Source of the DNA: Botryosphaeria dothidea
Taxonomy: Eukaryota; Ascomycota; Dothideomycetes; Botryosphaeriales; Botryosphaeriaceae
Direction: 5' to 3'
Assembly (NCBI GenBank): GCA_011503125.2
Contig: WWBZ02000022.1
Span: 3,906,001 to 3,970,000 of the forward strand
Length of the DNA stretch: 64,000 nucleotides
The position numbers and the translations under genes are program-made. Below are positions 10,467-22,228 of this stretch, piece after piece. The stretch's first letter is position 1. Each line of letters opens with the position of its first letter. The notes under the pieces are model-generated. The model did not search any database. It had not been told where the DNA came from and saw nothing but the letters and a program-made list of their open reading frames with translations.

Positions 10467-13280
10467 GTTGGCCAGATGCGTGGAGTCGTTCGCAGAGAAG
10501 CCTTGGGGAGCACAGGTCGCACGAAGCACGGCACCCCCACGCGACGGGCTGGGGAGCGGGGTGGTCGCGGCTAGAAGTTCTCGAGCATCGGCACTGTCTC
10601 AGCGTTGGAGTTGGCGCGGCCGTGGCGACGGCAGGCGCTGAGTGCTGGCAAGAAGCGCCGCCAGGTAATCAAAGCGCAGCCTGTGAAGCGAAGAGGGCGA
10701 GGAGTGCGGACGTAAGTAAAAAAGTGGCCCCAGGATGCGCGAAAGACTAGCGAATTGGAGGCAGGGTGCCCGAGGCGACGGTGGGCGCTGCATGCAAGCG
10801 TGGGGCCAGAGGCCCTGGAAGAGCTTCTCCGCCGTCGGCCTTTCCCTTGGGTTTTCTTCCACGGCGTAACTCGCCAGAAGCCGGTACCATGTCCCGCGCT
10901 CGACCCTTGGAAGCTTCGACAGCGCTTTCTTGAGTCGTGAAGACACGAGTGAGTATAGAGTTGTGTGGGTCTGCAGCGCGAGAAGATGAGCCGCAGCAGA
11001 ATGCACGTTGTGCTTACGCTGCCACGCTTCGGGTGGGCTGTGATCAGCTAGGCAGCCGGCAGGGACTGCTGCCACACGGCGGACGGTGGTCTCAAAAAAA
11101 TAAAAATGGAAGAAAATGCCGTGGGCGGAGAACCAGCCACGCTGCCCTGGTGATCCACTTCTAGTCTCCGACTTCCACCGAACCACGCTGCCAAATCGCC
11201 AGTTTTTCTCTACAGACCGTCCGACACAATGACGGCGCGGCGTGGTTAGTCCCTCTATGATAGAGTGGCAGAGACGGCATGCCGCGCTCCATCCCACAAC
11301 CAGCTGCCGTTCGCTCCGCCATCTGTGCAATCGTCCAGCGGAAGTGTGACCCAGCCCTACAACGAGTCTAGTCATGCCACCTTGCTGAGCGAAGGATGTC
11401 TTGCTATCTTGGCGCTATCTGCTTTTCTTCTGGCGGTCCGATCAAGCTATGGCTCGCGCTCAGCGCTGACGAAAACCGACGTTTGTTTTGCAATCTATTC
11501 GACGCTGCGTCAGGCCTCAAGCTACCTCTTTCAGAAAAAAAAACGGTGGAACTTTTTCCCTCTTCTTGTTGTGTTCTTTGATGCGCGGGACTCGAACCGT
11601 TCAGACAATTTGGTGATGATACTGTCTTTGTCGGATCTAGAGCGCTCTACAATCGGCTTAGGGAGATTCGCCCACAGGAGGTTGGCGGATATGGCGTGAA
11701 GTCTCAAGACATAGCCAGGAAATCGCCTTTCGTCTTGTTGGTCGTTCCTTTGGGTAATGTGCTCAAATTTTATACGAAGATAGCGACTAGTAGTCATGTT
11801 GGTCAAGCTAACCTTGCGACTAGTAGTCAGCAGCTCGCTATCGGGCGGTTCTCGAGCAGCCGGCCGGCCGCTGGGATCAGCGCGGTCTCGCGGGTGAAAT
11901 TACTATTGACGTGGGCGACATGCCGATATTGGGCAGTCGTCGCGTTGAAATTCCAGAGAGCAGAGAGATTTGCATGCGTCAAGAAAATCAAAGGAACTGT
12001 GCTCTACGCGTGTTCGCCCTTTCCGGAGAGCAGCAGTTCCAAGTTGCGTTCGCTTGCGAGCCTTTCGTGCGCCGCGCGCCGCAGGCTACACTAACGCCGG
12101 CGAAGGGGAGATTAATTTTGTCGATGAGCCCCGCACCGCCAGCCAGCCCGCCGCACGCGTCCTCAACACCATCTGCGCGAGACGGGCCCGAGGTTGGAGG
12201 TGAACGGGAGTTGAAGAAGGTTCGGGCGAGCGAACCAGTACCCGAAAAAGGGCTCGTATGTTGGTCGGCTGTCGACCAGCCGGATAAATTATCTGGTGGA
12301 CGTGCATCCCGTCCGTTGCTTGGATGCGTCTTCCCCTGTCCAGGATCCCAGCAGGCGAGCTGCGGGTCTCTCTCGCACGGTCCGTCTCGAGCGGCAGGCC
12401 ACCGCCCCTCGCTCGACACCGGGCAAGCCTGTCACTAACCCGGCCTATCACGCTTCCAGCCTCAAGCCAGCCAAGTGCGAGGCTGCAAGGCATCGCGCCT
12501 CTTCTTCTGCGCTCATCGCTCCCGCCGGCCTGACCTGCATTTTGACCTGGCCTCGAGAGTGCGAATGCCTTGTCTGGGGGTGTTCGCTTGCTGCTCTGCC
12601 GTGCGCAACGGCCCTGTGGATAACGTGCGCCAGGTTTCTGAAACCTGGAATGGCGTACTCGACTGCTGCCTCCCCTTGCAGCAGGTGGAAATGCGTAATT
12701 TGCTAGTCCAAGCGTCACGTGCGCGGCAGATGGGATGCTGGTTTCGCTGAAAACAGCAGGCCGCGATGTGCGCCACAAAGCCAGCCTCATTATTTGAGTT
12801 TGGGCCTTGGACGCGGAGGCCACGGCAAGGATGCCTGTGTGCGGTTCACCGCAAACGCTGCCGTGTTAATCACCGAAAAAAATGAGTAGAAAGGAAGATG
12901 AGTGTAATGATGTGATAGTCGTAGTTTTGAAATATTAGCACGAACGGCAGTGCGAGAGGAAGGAAGCTGTGCTGCAGCAGAGAGAAACGTCTTTCATCAC
13001 TTTTGAACCAGAGCCGCCGCCCGCCTTGCCCCCTACGCTACACCTGCGATAGCCAGCTGCAAAAGACTTGCCAATCCTAATATACAACCGTCTTTCGGGA
13101 TACAGAGATATCGGTGAAAATAGCTGGACCCTATTCGAAAGACCCAGCAGTCGGCGCCCATGCTTGGGAGTTTATTAACCGAGAAGAAGCGAAGTGCCGT
13201 GAATCGAAAAAAAAAACTCTTGAAAACGCCGTCGGATAAGAAGGGAATTGGAGGGGTATGAGTTGTCGTCGTTGTCCTCG
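10467..13280. other. Long intergenic region upstream of the bHLH gene
   Basis: 2.8 kb without a supportable gene. Open frames up to 258 codons (minus 11375-10599, minus 12823-12086) are Arg/Ser/Cys-rich, overlap other frames and lack domains. A 14-base direct repeat lies at 11788-11801 and 11817-11830. A degenerate tRNA-like B-box occurs on the minus strand near 11598-11588. The segment next to 10467 should be the bHLH promoter and leader. Confidence 0.5.
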
Positions 13281-13682
13281 CTACATAACGATGCAGCAAC
13301 CGTTCGATTGTTGTGGCGCATACGGGTCATCACGCTTGTCGACCTGGCAGTAGTTGTTCAGCTCGCGTCTGTCAGAGCAGTGCACGGGGTGGGGCGAGCG
13401 CATACCGTTCCCCATCTCGACGGTACCATGAAATCCTTTGGCTCCTTGTCCGTGAAGTTGATCAAGCTGGCGAGCGTCCGTTAGCGAGCGATGCGACCCG
13501 GGCCTGAGCGACAGCGCAACTTACTCCATCGCAGCCTCCGAAACAGGTATCCGGGAGCGGTTGAGATCCTCCTTCAGCCTCGTGTTCAGCTCCGTCAACC
13601 GCCTCAACTTGAGCTCGGCCATGCTCTGCTTCTTCGACTTGCCATCGCCAACATTACGAGCCTCGTATGGGGTTGACATCAT
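13281..13682 (-). CDS. gpgA: Heterotrimeric G-protein gamma subunit
   Basis: A 93-residue protein in three small exons (13682-13525, 13466-13406, 13343-13281) with introns of 58 and 62 bp. Residues 20-50 contain KKQSMAELKLRRLTELNTRL followed by an EDLNRSRIPVSEA stretch, the coiled-coil helix that wraps G-beta in fungal gamma subunits. Next comes LINFTDKEPKDFMVPS, and the protein ends in CCIVM: a CAAX box (CIVM) for prenylation, preceded by a Cys that can be palmitoylated. The length of about 90 residues is usual. Two ATGs are adjacent (13682 and 13679); either may start translation. The protein would act at the plasma membrane as the G-beta/gamma dimer controlling development, mating or virulence signalling. 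A GT-AG pair at 13814-13763 with a branch-like sequence suggests a 5' UTR intron. Confidence 0.93.
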
Positions 13683-13762
13683 GTTCGTCGGGGTCGATGA
13701 ACGGTATTAGCGCGCCGGTGGCAGTCGAGCAGCGTGAAACGGGGTTCGCGAAGGTTGAGCGT

Positions 13763-13814
13763 CTGTGGCGGGTGAGCATTGGCATTGGGTGCGATGCGAG
13801 ATGGTGCGACGTAC
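13763..13814 (-). other. Possible 5' UTR intron of the G-gamma gene
   Basis: On the minus strand the segment begins GTACGT and ends CCACAG after a TGCTCAC branch-like sequence, giving a 52-bp intron about 80 bases before the start codon. It fits the size and signals of other introns here. Inference only. Confidence 0.35.
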
Positions 13815-15279
13815 CTGCGTGCGCAGGGTGGGCGACGAGGAGTGGCCAGCCCTCTAGCCGCGTCGTCTCGGGGCAGTCGCGGACTCGCGCGGGTTGGCGG
13901 AGGAGATGGAAGGAGCGGCGCTGGGTAGGGGGACGAGGAGGGAGCGTGGAGGGAGCGTGAGAGAAGTGAGGTAGACGGAGCCGCGGGGGGGCGAGCGATT
14001 GCGGGCGGGAGCGCACAATGGTTCGGTGGTGATCGTGAGTCCCGGCTGCTGGAGCTCTTGCAAAGGAGAGGCTCGCCCAGGGGAGTGCGATCGCTTCAGG
14101 CTAGGCGCAGCAACGCACGGCCGCGACGCTTTCGCTCAACGCGTCGTAGCGGCTTGCTTCTTCACCCACCGGAAGCCTGCCAGCCCCGGCCGCGGCGATC
14201 CCTCTCCCAGTCATTGGCGCCCAACGGGAGCTGCTGGCGATGCCCTCGACCATCCCACGACGCTGTCCCAGGTGTCTGCGGAAGCTGACCCGATGCAGTT
14301 GGATCCCAGAAGCGATCCTCAAGCTGTCCGAGATCCGACGCCACACCATCAGGAGCGAGGGAGAGTTCGTGTGTCAAGGTGCCTGTCTCAGAGCAAGGAA
14401 CGCTTTTGTGGACTGTGCGTGAGCAAACATGGTAGCAGCCGGCCGACCAGTCTGGTATAGGTTTGCAGAACCGGTTATACCATGGGCAGTCGAAGCATTC
14501 ACCCGGACGCAAATGTAAAATGAATTTCATCACGTTCACGTTCGGATGAATGATTCGAATTCCTACGGATGTTTTCAGCTCAACATCTCGAAAATCAAAT
14601 GAACCGACCGCGTAGAAGAGTGCCCTTTGCCGAGCACAGCTGTTCTTCAGCCCCCTCGATTATTCGATGAAGGCCGGCCCAGGTATTGCTGCTCCCGCCG
14701 CTGCCCGCTAGCTCTGTGTAGTTTGGGTTCAGATCTTCACATTGGTAGTGTGATGACGGGTGAGCGCTTCCCGCCCGCGGCTGTCCTTGTGACGCGTTCG
14801 AAAGTCTGTTGGACATCGACCTCAACCGGGGATTCCTGCATCTGGTGCTGTTAGATTCCGCACGTTTATTTTACTGGGCAGTGCGGTGTATGTCTCCTTG
14901 GTGGATGACTCTGGGGGTGCACCACCCCAGCACGAGCAGCTGCAACATCCACGAGTTGGCCGTTGATTGCGGCCTATTGGCGCGTCTTAGACACACTGCA
15001 GAGTGAGCGCAGTCAGACGCGCCAGCAACTAGCTGACTCACTCTCTGCAGCCTTGCTGTGACTTTCGACTAGCCTGCAGCGATGCTACACCTGCGCGCGG
15101 CTCGCCAAGCCCAACCGGCCGGAATATCCTTTCGGCCTCATGGCAGAAATCCGGCCCTCACACCAAACTCCACCACACGCGCTTTTTGCCTGCCCCAAAG
15201 CGACGCTCTGGCTGCTCGCGACCGGTACTCCACGCAGCAAGCATCAGCCAGACGCTCATAGCGAAATAGCTTGCCCACC
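13815..15279. other. Divergent promoter region of G-gamma and eIF3a
   Basis: About 1.5 kb between two genes pointing away from each other. Open frames are short and without domains. It must hold both promoters and leaders. Confidence 0.6.
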
Positions 15280-18200
15280 ATGCCGCCGCCACCCCATAGC
15301 AGGCCGGAAAATGTGCTCAAGGCAAGTGTTTTCTCTGCGCTTTGTGCGCCGAACTGCCTCGCGTCACCGCGCCCTATGTCCATGCGCTGCCCACCCGCGT
15401 TCACAACTGCTAACATGCCTTCTCTCTATAGCGCGCCCAGGAGCTCATCGGCGTCGGCCAGCAGCAGGCCGCGCTGGCCCTCCTGCACGAGCATGTCGTC
15501 TCCAAGCGCACCCGCAATAGCCCTATCGCCTCCCTCGAGCCGATGATGATACAGTTTGTCGAGCTTGCCGTTGATCTCAGGAAAGGCAAGACTGCGAAGG
15601 ATGGTCTCTACCAGTACAAGAACACCGCCCAGAACACGAACATCGGCACCATCGAGGTACGCATCTGTTGCCATGTATAAAAGCGGGGCACGGGCTAATA
15701 TCGTCGGGACAGCTGGTCTTCAAGAAGTTCATCGAGCTCGCCGAGCAAAAGGTCACCGAGGCCCAAACCAAGGCCGATGAGGTTCAGTCCACTCTCGAGA
15801 GTGCCGCCACCCAGAACATTGACGACCTGGAAGCCTCCGAGACCCCCGAGTCCATCCTGCTCTCTACTGTCTCCGGCGAACAGTCCAAGGACCGTACCGA
15901 CAGGGCCATCGTCACACCTTGGTTGAAGTTCCTGTGGGAGACCTACCGTACTGTCCTGGATATCTTCAAGAACAATGCCCGTTTGGAGGTTATGTACCAG
16001 CAGACGGCCCACCAGGCCTTCCAGTTCTGCTCCAAGTATGCCAGGAAGACCGAGTTCAGGAGGCTGTGCGAGCTTTTGAGGAACCACCTTCAAAGTGCTG
16101 CCAAGTTCTCCTCCCAGATGCACGCTATCAACCTGAGTGACCCTGATACTCTTCAGCGCCACCTGGACACCCGTTTCCAACAATTGAATGTTGCCGTCGA
16201 ACTCGAGCTTTGGCAGGAGGCATTCCGCAGCGTGGAGGATATTCACACTCTTCTCAGCCTCAGCAAGCGTCCTGCAAAGAACATCATGATGGCAAACTAC
16301 TTCGAGAAGCTTACCCGGATTTTCCTCGTCAGCGAGAACTACCTCTTCCACGCTGCCGCCTGGAGCCGTTACTACAACCTCATGCGTGGTTCTGCTGCGG
16401 CTGTCGCTTCTGGTCAAAGCTCGAAGAAGGACAACCCAGCCGTCACTGAGGCTGATATGACCAAGGCCGCATCTTTTGTCCTGCTCTCTGCCCTGTCCAT
16501 CCCGGTCATCAGCACTTCTCGCTCTCGTGGTGCCCTGGTTGATGTGGACGAAGCGAGGAAGAACAAGAACTCTCGCCTGACTAACTTGCTTGGCATGTCG
16601 GCTGCCCCGACCCGCGCTTCTCTTTTCAAGGATGCCCTCAACAAGGGTCTGCTCAAGAGAGCTAAACCTGAGATCAAGGACCTGTACAACATCCTTGAGG
16701 TCGATTTCCATCCTCTGTCTATTTGCCAGAAGATTTCGCCCATCCTCAGCCAGATTGGTGCAGACCCGGAGATGCAGAAGTACGTCTTGCCTCTCCAGCA
16801 GGTCATTCTCACCCGTCTCTTTCAGCAGCTTTCTCAGGTTTATGAGTCCGTTGATCTCAAGTTCGTCCTGAACCTCGCTCAATTCCCGGAGCCCTTCCAG
16901 GTCAGCTCTGATACCATCGAGAAGTTCATCATGAACGGTTGCAAGAAGGGTGACCTTGCTATCCGTATTGACCACTCTTCTGGTGTGCTCACGTTCGACT
17001 CGGATGTCTTCTCGTCCGCTAAGGCTCTTCACCCCGGCTCTGCTGCTGGCTCTGCTGAGACGGAAGCCGGCTCCGTCCAGCGCCTGCAGAGCACTCCTGC
17101 CGAGATTGTCCGTTCCCAGCTTACTCGTCTCGCTAAGTCCCTGTACATCACCTGCCAGTATGTCGACCCCAGCTTCAACGAGGATCGCCTGAAGGCCAAG
17201 GCGGTTGCTCAGGCTAGGGCATCCACCGGTGCCGAGAGGGAACACCAGGAGGCTCTTGCCAGGAGGGAGATTATCGAACGCAAGAAGCAGACCGCTGCAA
17301 GTGCTCTTGCTCAGAAGGAGAAGGATGAGGCCACCAAACGCAGGATTGCTCAACAGCAGGCTGCTGCCGCGGAGGCCCAGAGACTGGCCGAGGAGAAGAA
17401 GGCCCGCGAGATGGCACGTCTTAGGGCCGAGCAGGAGCGCGTCAAGCGTGAGGAGATTGAGAGGCAGCTCAACGAACTCAAGAGTGGCGTCAAGGGTGTG
17501 GATCTCGATCTTGACAATGTCAACATTGACGAGCTTGACTCCGGCCGCATCCGTGCCATGAAGCTAGCCGCTCTTGAAAAGGAAAAGAACGAAATCGGCG
17601 AGAAACTGCGCATCACCGGCAAGCGCATTGATCATCTGGAACGTGCTTACCGTCGTGAGGAAGTCAAGCACCTTGCCGAGGATTACGAGGAGCAGCGCAA
17701 GAAGGATCTTGCGGCTTACGAGAAGGCTAAGGCGGAGACTCTGAAGGAGGCTAAGGAGAAACACGAAGAGGAAGTTTCTCTGAAGCACCGTCTGAGCCGT
17801 CTTGTATCGGTTTATGAGAAGCACCGCAACCAGATTCAGGAGCAAAGGAAGGCCGAATTCGACAAGCGTAGGAAGGCCGCTGAGAGAGAGCTGCAACAGA
17901 AGATGCAAGCCCGCATCAAGGAGGTCCGTGAGCGCAAGGCCCGGGAACGCCGCGAGAGGGAAGAAGAGGAGAGGAGGCGTCGGGAGGAGGAGGAGAGGGA
18001 GGCGGCCGAGGAGGAAGCCAAGCAGAGGGCAGAGGAAGAGAGGAGGCAGAAGCTTTTGGAAGAGAAGCAGAAACGGGAAGAGGAGCGCAAGTCAGTAACC
18101 CCCGTAGTCTTACTCAGACTTCACGATTCTAACTACCATCTAGGAAACTCGACGAAGCCGCCGCCAAGCAGCGTGCTCGCGAGGCCGAAATCGAGGCGAA

Positions 18201-18723
18201 GCTGCAAGCCAAGAAGGAAGGCCGTTTTGCACCCCCACCAGCTGTCGAAGAACGCGCAGCAGGCGGTCCTCCGCGTCTCACCCTCGCTGGCAACAAGCCG
18301 TCCTGGCGCGAACGCGAGGCCGCAAAGGCTGTTGCCGGTGGTACCCCCAGCGCTCCCGAGGCCGCCGCTCCCCCTGCTGAAGCCGAGCCTCCCAGGCGTA
18401 GTGGATACGTCCCGCCTGCGCTTCGTGGAGAGAGTGGTGGTTCTGGATGGCGTGAGCGTGAGGGCAGCGGCTCCCGTGGCCGTGAGGGTGTCTCCAGGAC
18501 AGAGTCTCCCGCAGGCCCTGCCGGTGGTCGCTGGCAGCCCCCAGCTGCTCGTGGTTCGCCCTCATCTGGCAGCCCGGCACCTGCGTCGAGTGGCTACCGC
18601 CCGCCGCACCTTCGTGGCGAGAACAGGGAACGTGACTCCTCTGCCGACGCCCCACCTCGTCCCTCCGGCGGCGCATCTGATGGCAAGTACAGGCCCGGTG
18701 CTTTTTCCTCTCGTAGGGGTTAG
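15280..18723 (+). CDS. TIF32: Eukaryotic translation initiation factor 3 subunit A (eIF3a/Rpg1)
   Basis: A 1074-residue core subunit of eIF3, which scaffolds the 43S pre-initiation complex on the 40S ribosome. Exons 15280-15321, 15432-15656, 15713-18090, 18144-18723. The family N-terminus [14 protein letters not shown] joins [15 protein letters not shown] across the first intron. Residues 90-500 form the helical/PCI half. From about residue 520 a very long charged helix of Glu/Arg/Lys repeats runs to about 820 (the eIF3b/eIF3i-binding, spectrin-like region). The tail has Arg/Gly/Ser-rich repeats with [11 protein letters not shown] and [11 protein letters not shown]. The first intron begins GCAAGT, not GT (a GC-AG intron): no GT donor keeps the frame. 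The last intron begins GTCAGT; the correct frame after it ends ...SSRRG, while the unspliced frame would give a false tail ending near 18727. Cytoplasmic and presumably essential. Confidence 0.95.
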
Positions 18724-19577
18724 ATAATTTGATGGGAGGAAAGGAAGGAGCCTTTTCATTTGGGGAGCCATTTCGCTCTTCTTTTTTTTTTCCTGCTCTT
18801 TACTACTAGCATAGTGGCGGAAGCACGATTTCCTGATTCCTTTTTGATCCGCGCTCACGGTTGACTGCGAACGAAGTTATGCCGGCACTTTTTGATAACA
18901 TGCAACCAAAAAAGGGGAAGGGAAAGGGATGCGTGCTTGGATGGAGACGAGAACCGGGGTATGACCTGATGGCTTCATGGAAATTATCGGGTTCATATAA
19001 AAGAGATCTGTTTTTTGTTAGGGCTTGATTCTCTATCTGCTCTCCGTGTACTCTACGAGCGACCCTTCAAAGTTTGCGGGCGTGAGAATGTTTTCTTTGC
19101 TTCCCTCTTCGATAGAGGGGAACAAAATGTGCACATTTTGGTTTGTGGGGAGTTGTCCTATTTCATATATGGTAACGTAGATATTGATATATGCTTGGAG
19201 TCGACATCCTGGCTGTAGGGCTCTTCCCCACCGTGATTGAATGTCTGTGGTGGGGAGGTGGGGTTCAGGTGGGTCAGTATGGGGAAGGCTCATGTGGAGC
19301 TTGGACGTGACGAGTATACGCCGAGGTAGCATGCCTGATATGACGTCGAGAATATCTCTCTGGACTGACAAATTGAGAAGATGGACACACGGCATGCAAT
19401 GATTTATAGCACTCACACTGGTAATTCACTACGAAACGGGCAACAAAAAGAAACAGACGCTCAAATGCCAAACTACATGCAACTCACTGCGGATGGACCA
19501 TACGACCAAGGTTCGCTGTCAACCGGACACACCTCCTCCCCATCCCTGCTCGGAAATCGTCTGGAGCAATCCGCCAA
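18724..19577. other. Convergent 3' flanks of eIF3a and the hydrolase
   Basis: 855 bp between two converging genes. T-rich tracts after 18724 and AT-rich sequence at 18960-19200 suit 3' UTRs and polyadenylation signals. No gene seen. Confidence 0.6.
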
Positions 19578-21206
19578 TCAGTCATCCGTCATCCTCAGAA
19601 CGCTCAGATCGCCGCGCTCCTTCCTTTCCTTCTGGATCCAATCGATGGCCTCTAGCAGGTACGGCACGAACCTGGCCGGATTCTCCGTGGCCGGGAAGTG
19701 GCCAAGCCCCTCCATCATCTTGTGCGCCGCGCCGGGTATCTTGGCCGCCGTCGCCTGGAAAGGTGGTTCATCACATGTAAGTTCGCTTTGTCCTTTCGAT
19801 ACTAAGAGTCGACCAACTTACCTCAGCCATGGCCGGCGTGTTGCTCCAATCGTACTCGCCAGTGAGCATGTAGACAGGGCAGGCAGCAGTGTTGATGCTG
19901 GCCAGCCGCGAGCGCCCGTCCCAGCCGCCGAAGTAAAAGTCGAGATCGCCGTGGAAGATGCCGTAGGCTTGGGCGGAGTACGTGTGCCACACGAGGGACC
20001 TGCAGGACGCAGGAGCGGTCGGGGATTGCATGCCATAGATCCATTCGGGGTTAAAGAGGGATTGGTTCACTATAGAACGGCAATGAGCAATGTCCTTCGT
20101 TTTGGGCATTGGCGCGGACTCGAGGCTTACCGTATGGGGATTTATCGTGAAAGAGACGTTGCATGGTGAGGTGATCGCAACTGTGAACATTCCTTAGTTG
20201 GTGGAATGCCTAGCGATGGGGGAATGGAGTGGTTTACTTACCCTTGCAGGGGAATAGTGCCGCCGGCTTTGACTTCTCCGTTCCGGATGGCAATGGCGAT
20301 GCAGACTTGTCCGGCCATGGAAGCACCGCAGACGACAGGCTTGCTAAGCTGGAGCTTCTTGATCACCTCTGCGATGCATCCGACATACGCATCTTCAGTA
20401 TTTGTGTGCGAGCCCGGGACGTAGTCTTTTGGGGGAAAGCTTCTGCCGTGACCAGGCAGGTCGAAGGCATACATGGTGCAGCGCTCGCGCATACGCTTGT
20501 CATTCATGACGCCATGATATTGCCTGCTGTCCGAGCCTGCAGTGTGGAGGAAGACGATCTGCCGCTTCCCGACGCCGGACTTCTCGACAAAGATCTTGGA
20601 GCGGCCCCAATGGGGAGCGGTCACGTAGATGTAGCGGCCGGTGATGAAGTCGTCGTCTGTCTCGGCAGGCTCGGGGTCGGTGGGCACTGGGCCGGAATGG
20701 GTGTCGTGGAGAATCTCGAGAACGCGGCGCCAGATGTGCGAGTAATGTATAAATGCATCTTGGTCACCCTCAACTTCGATGCCCTTCTGCTTGATGTTCA
20801 TACCGTACATGCCTAGTTGAAGTCAGCAGAGCAGCATCAGACTCCATCTCTCTCGGCGCCTACCCCAGTAGCTCTGGTAGGGCATCTTGGGAACCGGCTT
20901 GAAGAACTCTTCCCATTGCTCTGGCAGCGCCACCAAAGTGAATTTGGCGGCATCTGGGGTACCGATTTTCACAAGTCCCTTGCCTCCAGAGACAGTGACG
21001 AGGATGGTCGAGTCATTGCCGGTAGCCTTGATTCCAAAAGTGATGGAGTCGGCAATTGCATCAGTGTTGGTGAAGGCGAGGTACTGGGGGTCAGTCTTCA
21101 ACGTATCGTTGGCTTTGGAGAGCTTTTGCTCTCCTCCGAGAGCAGCGGGAAGATCGGACCAGGCGTGGGCCATGTCTGGTTGAATGGGCAGAGGTTGGAA
21201 ATTCAA
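19578..21206 (-). CDS. Alpha/beta hydrolase with N-terminal SCP2-like extension
   Basis: Predicted 462 residues in five exons: 21206-20864, 20812-20242, 20180-20131, 20069-19822, 19754-19578; introns of 51, 61, 61 and 67 bp. Residues 15-110 (from KLSKANDTLK through the GIKATGNDSTILVTV strand region) resemble a sterol-carrier-protein-2-like fold placed before the enzyme. The hydrolase part has the oxyanion strand IVFLHTAGSDSRQYHG, a DLPGHGRS turn, nucleophile elbow CGASMAGQ (Ser in G-x-S-x-A), a likely acid in MLTGEYDWSN and the catalytic His in GLGHFP. The substrate is unknown; the fold covers esterases, C-C hydrolases and haloperoxidase-like enzymes. No signal peptide, so probably cytosolic or peroxisomal. 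A second in-frame ATG lies at 21173. The exon 3 of 50 bases is set by restored frame on both sides. Confidence 0.85.
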
Positions 21207-22228
21207 TGGATAGTGAGGATTGGGACAGGAGTAGATAGACTTTTTATTGGAGGTACACTAAGTAGATGGTCGAGAAGGGGAGGGTCCTCGCAGGTGGTGT
21301 GAGCACCGGGCGAGAGGGGAAGAAAGTGCATTACATCACGGTCTTATGTTCCTTTGGCGCATTTGGAGGCGTATGACTGACCGGCATGGTCAAGATTGGC
21401 TTACTAGCGCGGGATGGCGGTGGAGCCGCGCACATTTAATTGAAGCGGTTGCTGTGAGGGAGTTGCGGCAGCGCGACGATCCTGGACAAGAAGCGGGGGA
21501 GTGGGTGTGCTGGCCTGGATGCGGGGGATGTAGCGCGGCTTCGGCCTCCCGCCGCTCGCCTCGAGGCGCCAGCGCGCCCTATTGCTGCGACTATAGCCGT
21601 GGTGAGACGAGAGCGAATGCGGTGCGACCATTGAGTCGCGTGGGAGTGACCAGGGAGAAAGAGTCGCCAACTTGCATGCACTAGACAACTTACTAAGCAA
21701 TCCTTGCGTCGATCCTGAACTTCACCATGGGCGCTTTCGACATCATCTAACAAGCCAAGCATCGTTATGTAACAGACATGTCTTTCGCAAATGCCATACT
21801 CAGGCCAGGGAATTGTGGGGTCACGGTCAAGGCCGAGCCTTCCGGGTGAGTGTAGAGCGGACAACTGGCAATTACTTCTTTCGACTTCCAAGATCCACTG
21901 CTAAATCCTGCTCCGTAACAAGTGTTTACGTACGCCTGAGCGTCTGAAATGGAGAATGAGGTTCCACGGATTGTATTGAAAGATGGTTCTGCTGAGCACA
22001 AGCTGCCAGTGCACGTGTTGCAACTTCCGTGACTGCGCATTCGTCAGTGTCCCTTCCTTCTTCGGACACTCCTCCAGCCCGTATTGGGTAACTTAAGCGA
22101 GCTGCCTGTGCCGCCTCGGAGCAGCACTGAGCACATCACTTTCCTTCTTCCCAAGCCTGCACGAATCTACACTCATTCGTGAGTACGTGTGACTCTTCGT
22201 TGGAGCTACCCAGCCAACACGCTGACAG
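21207..22228. other. Intergenic, hydrolase promoter side
   Basis: About 1 kb. It starts with the hydrolase promoter. Competing open frames on both strands between 21765 and 22040 have Cys/Ser-rich translations, but neither strand gives a complete gene. Part of it may hold 5' exons of the membrane-protein-like frame that ends at 22591. Confidence 0.4.

Noticed and set aside
10599..11375. 258-codon minus-strand frame upstream of the bHLH gene
   Set aside because: No domain; likely promoter and leader sequence.
12086..12823. 245-codon minus-strand frame
   Set aside because: Low-information Arg/Ala/Ser composition; competing frames on both strands.
15695..17353. 552-codon open frame antisense to eIF3a
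   Set aside because: Mirror of the highly biased codons of eIF3a; Leu/Gly/Asp-rich translation without domains.
18091..18727. Unspliced continuation of eIF3a to 18727
   Set aside because: It reads through the last intron into a wrong frame; splicing restores the Arg/Gly-rich family tail ending at 18723.
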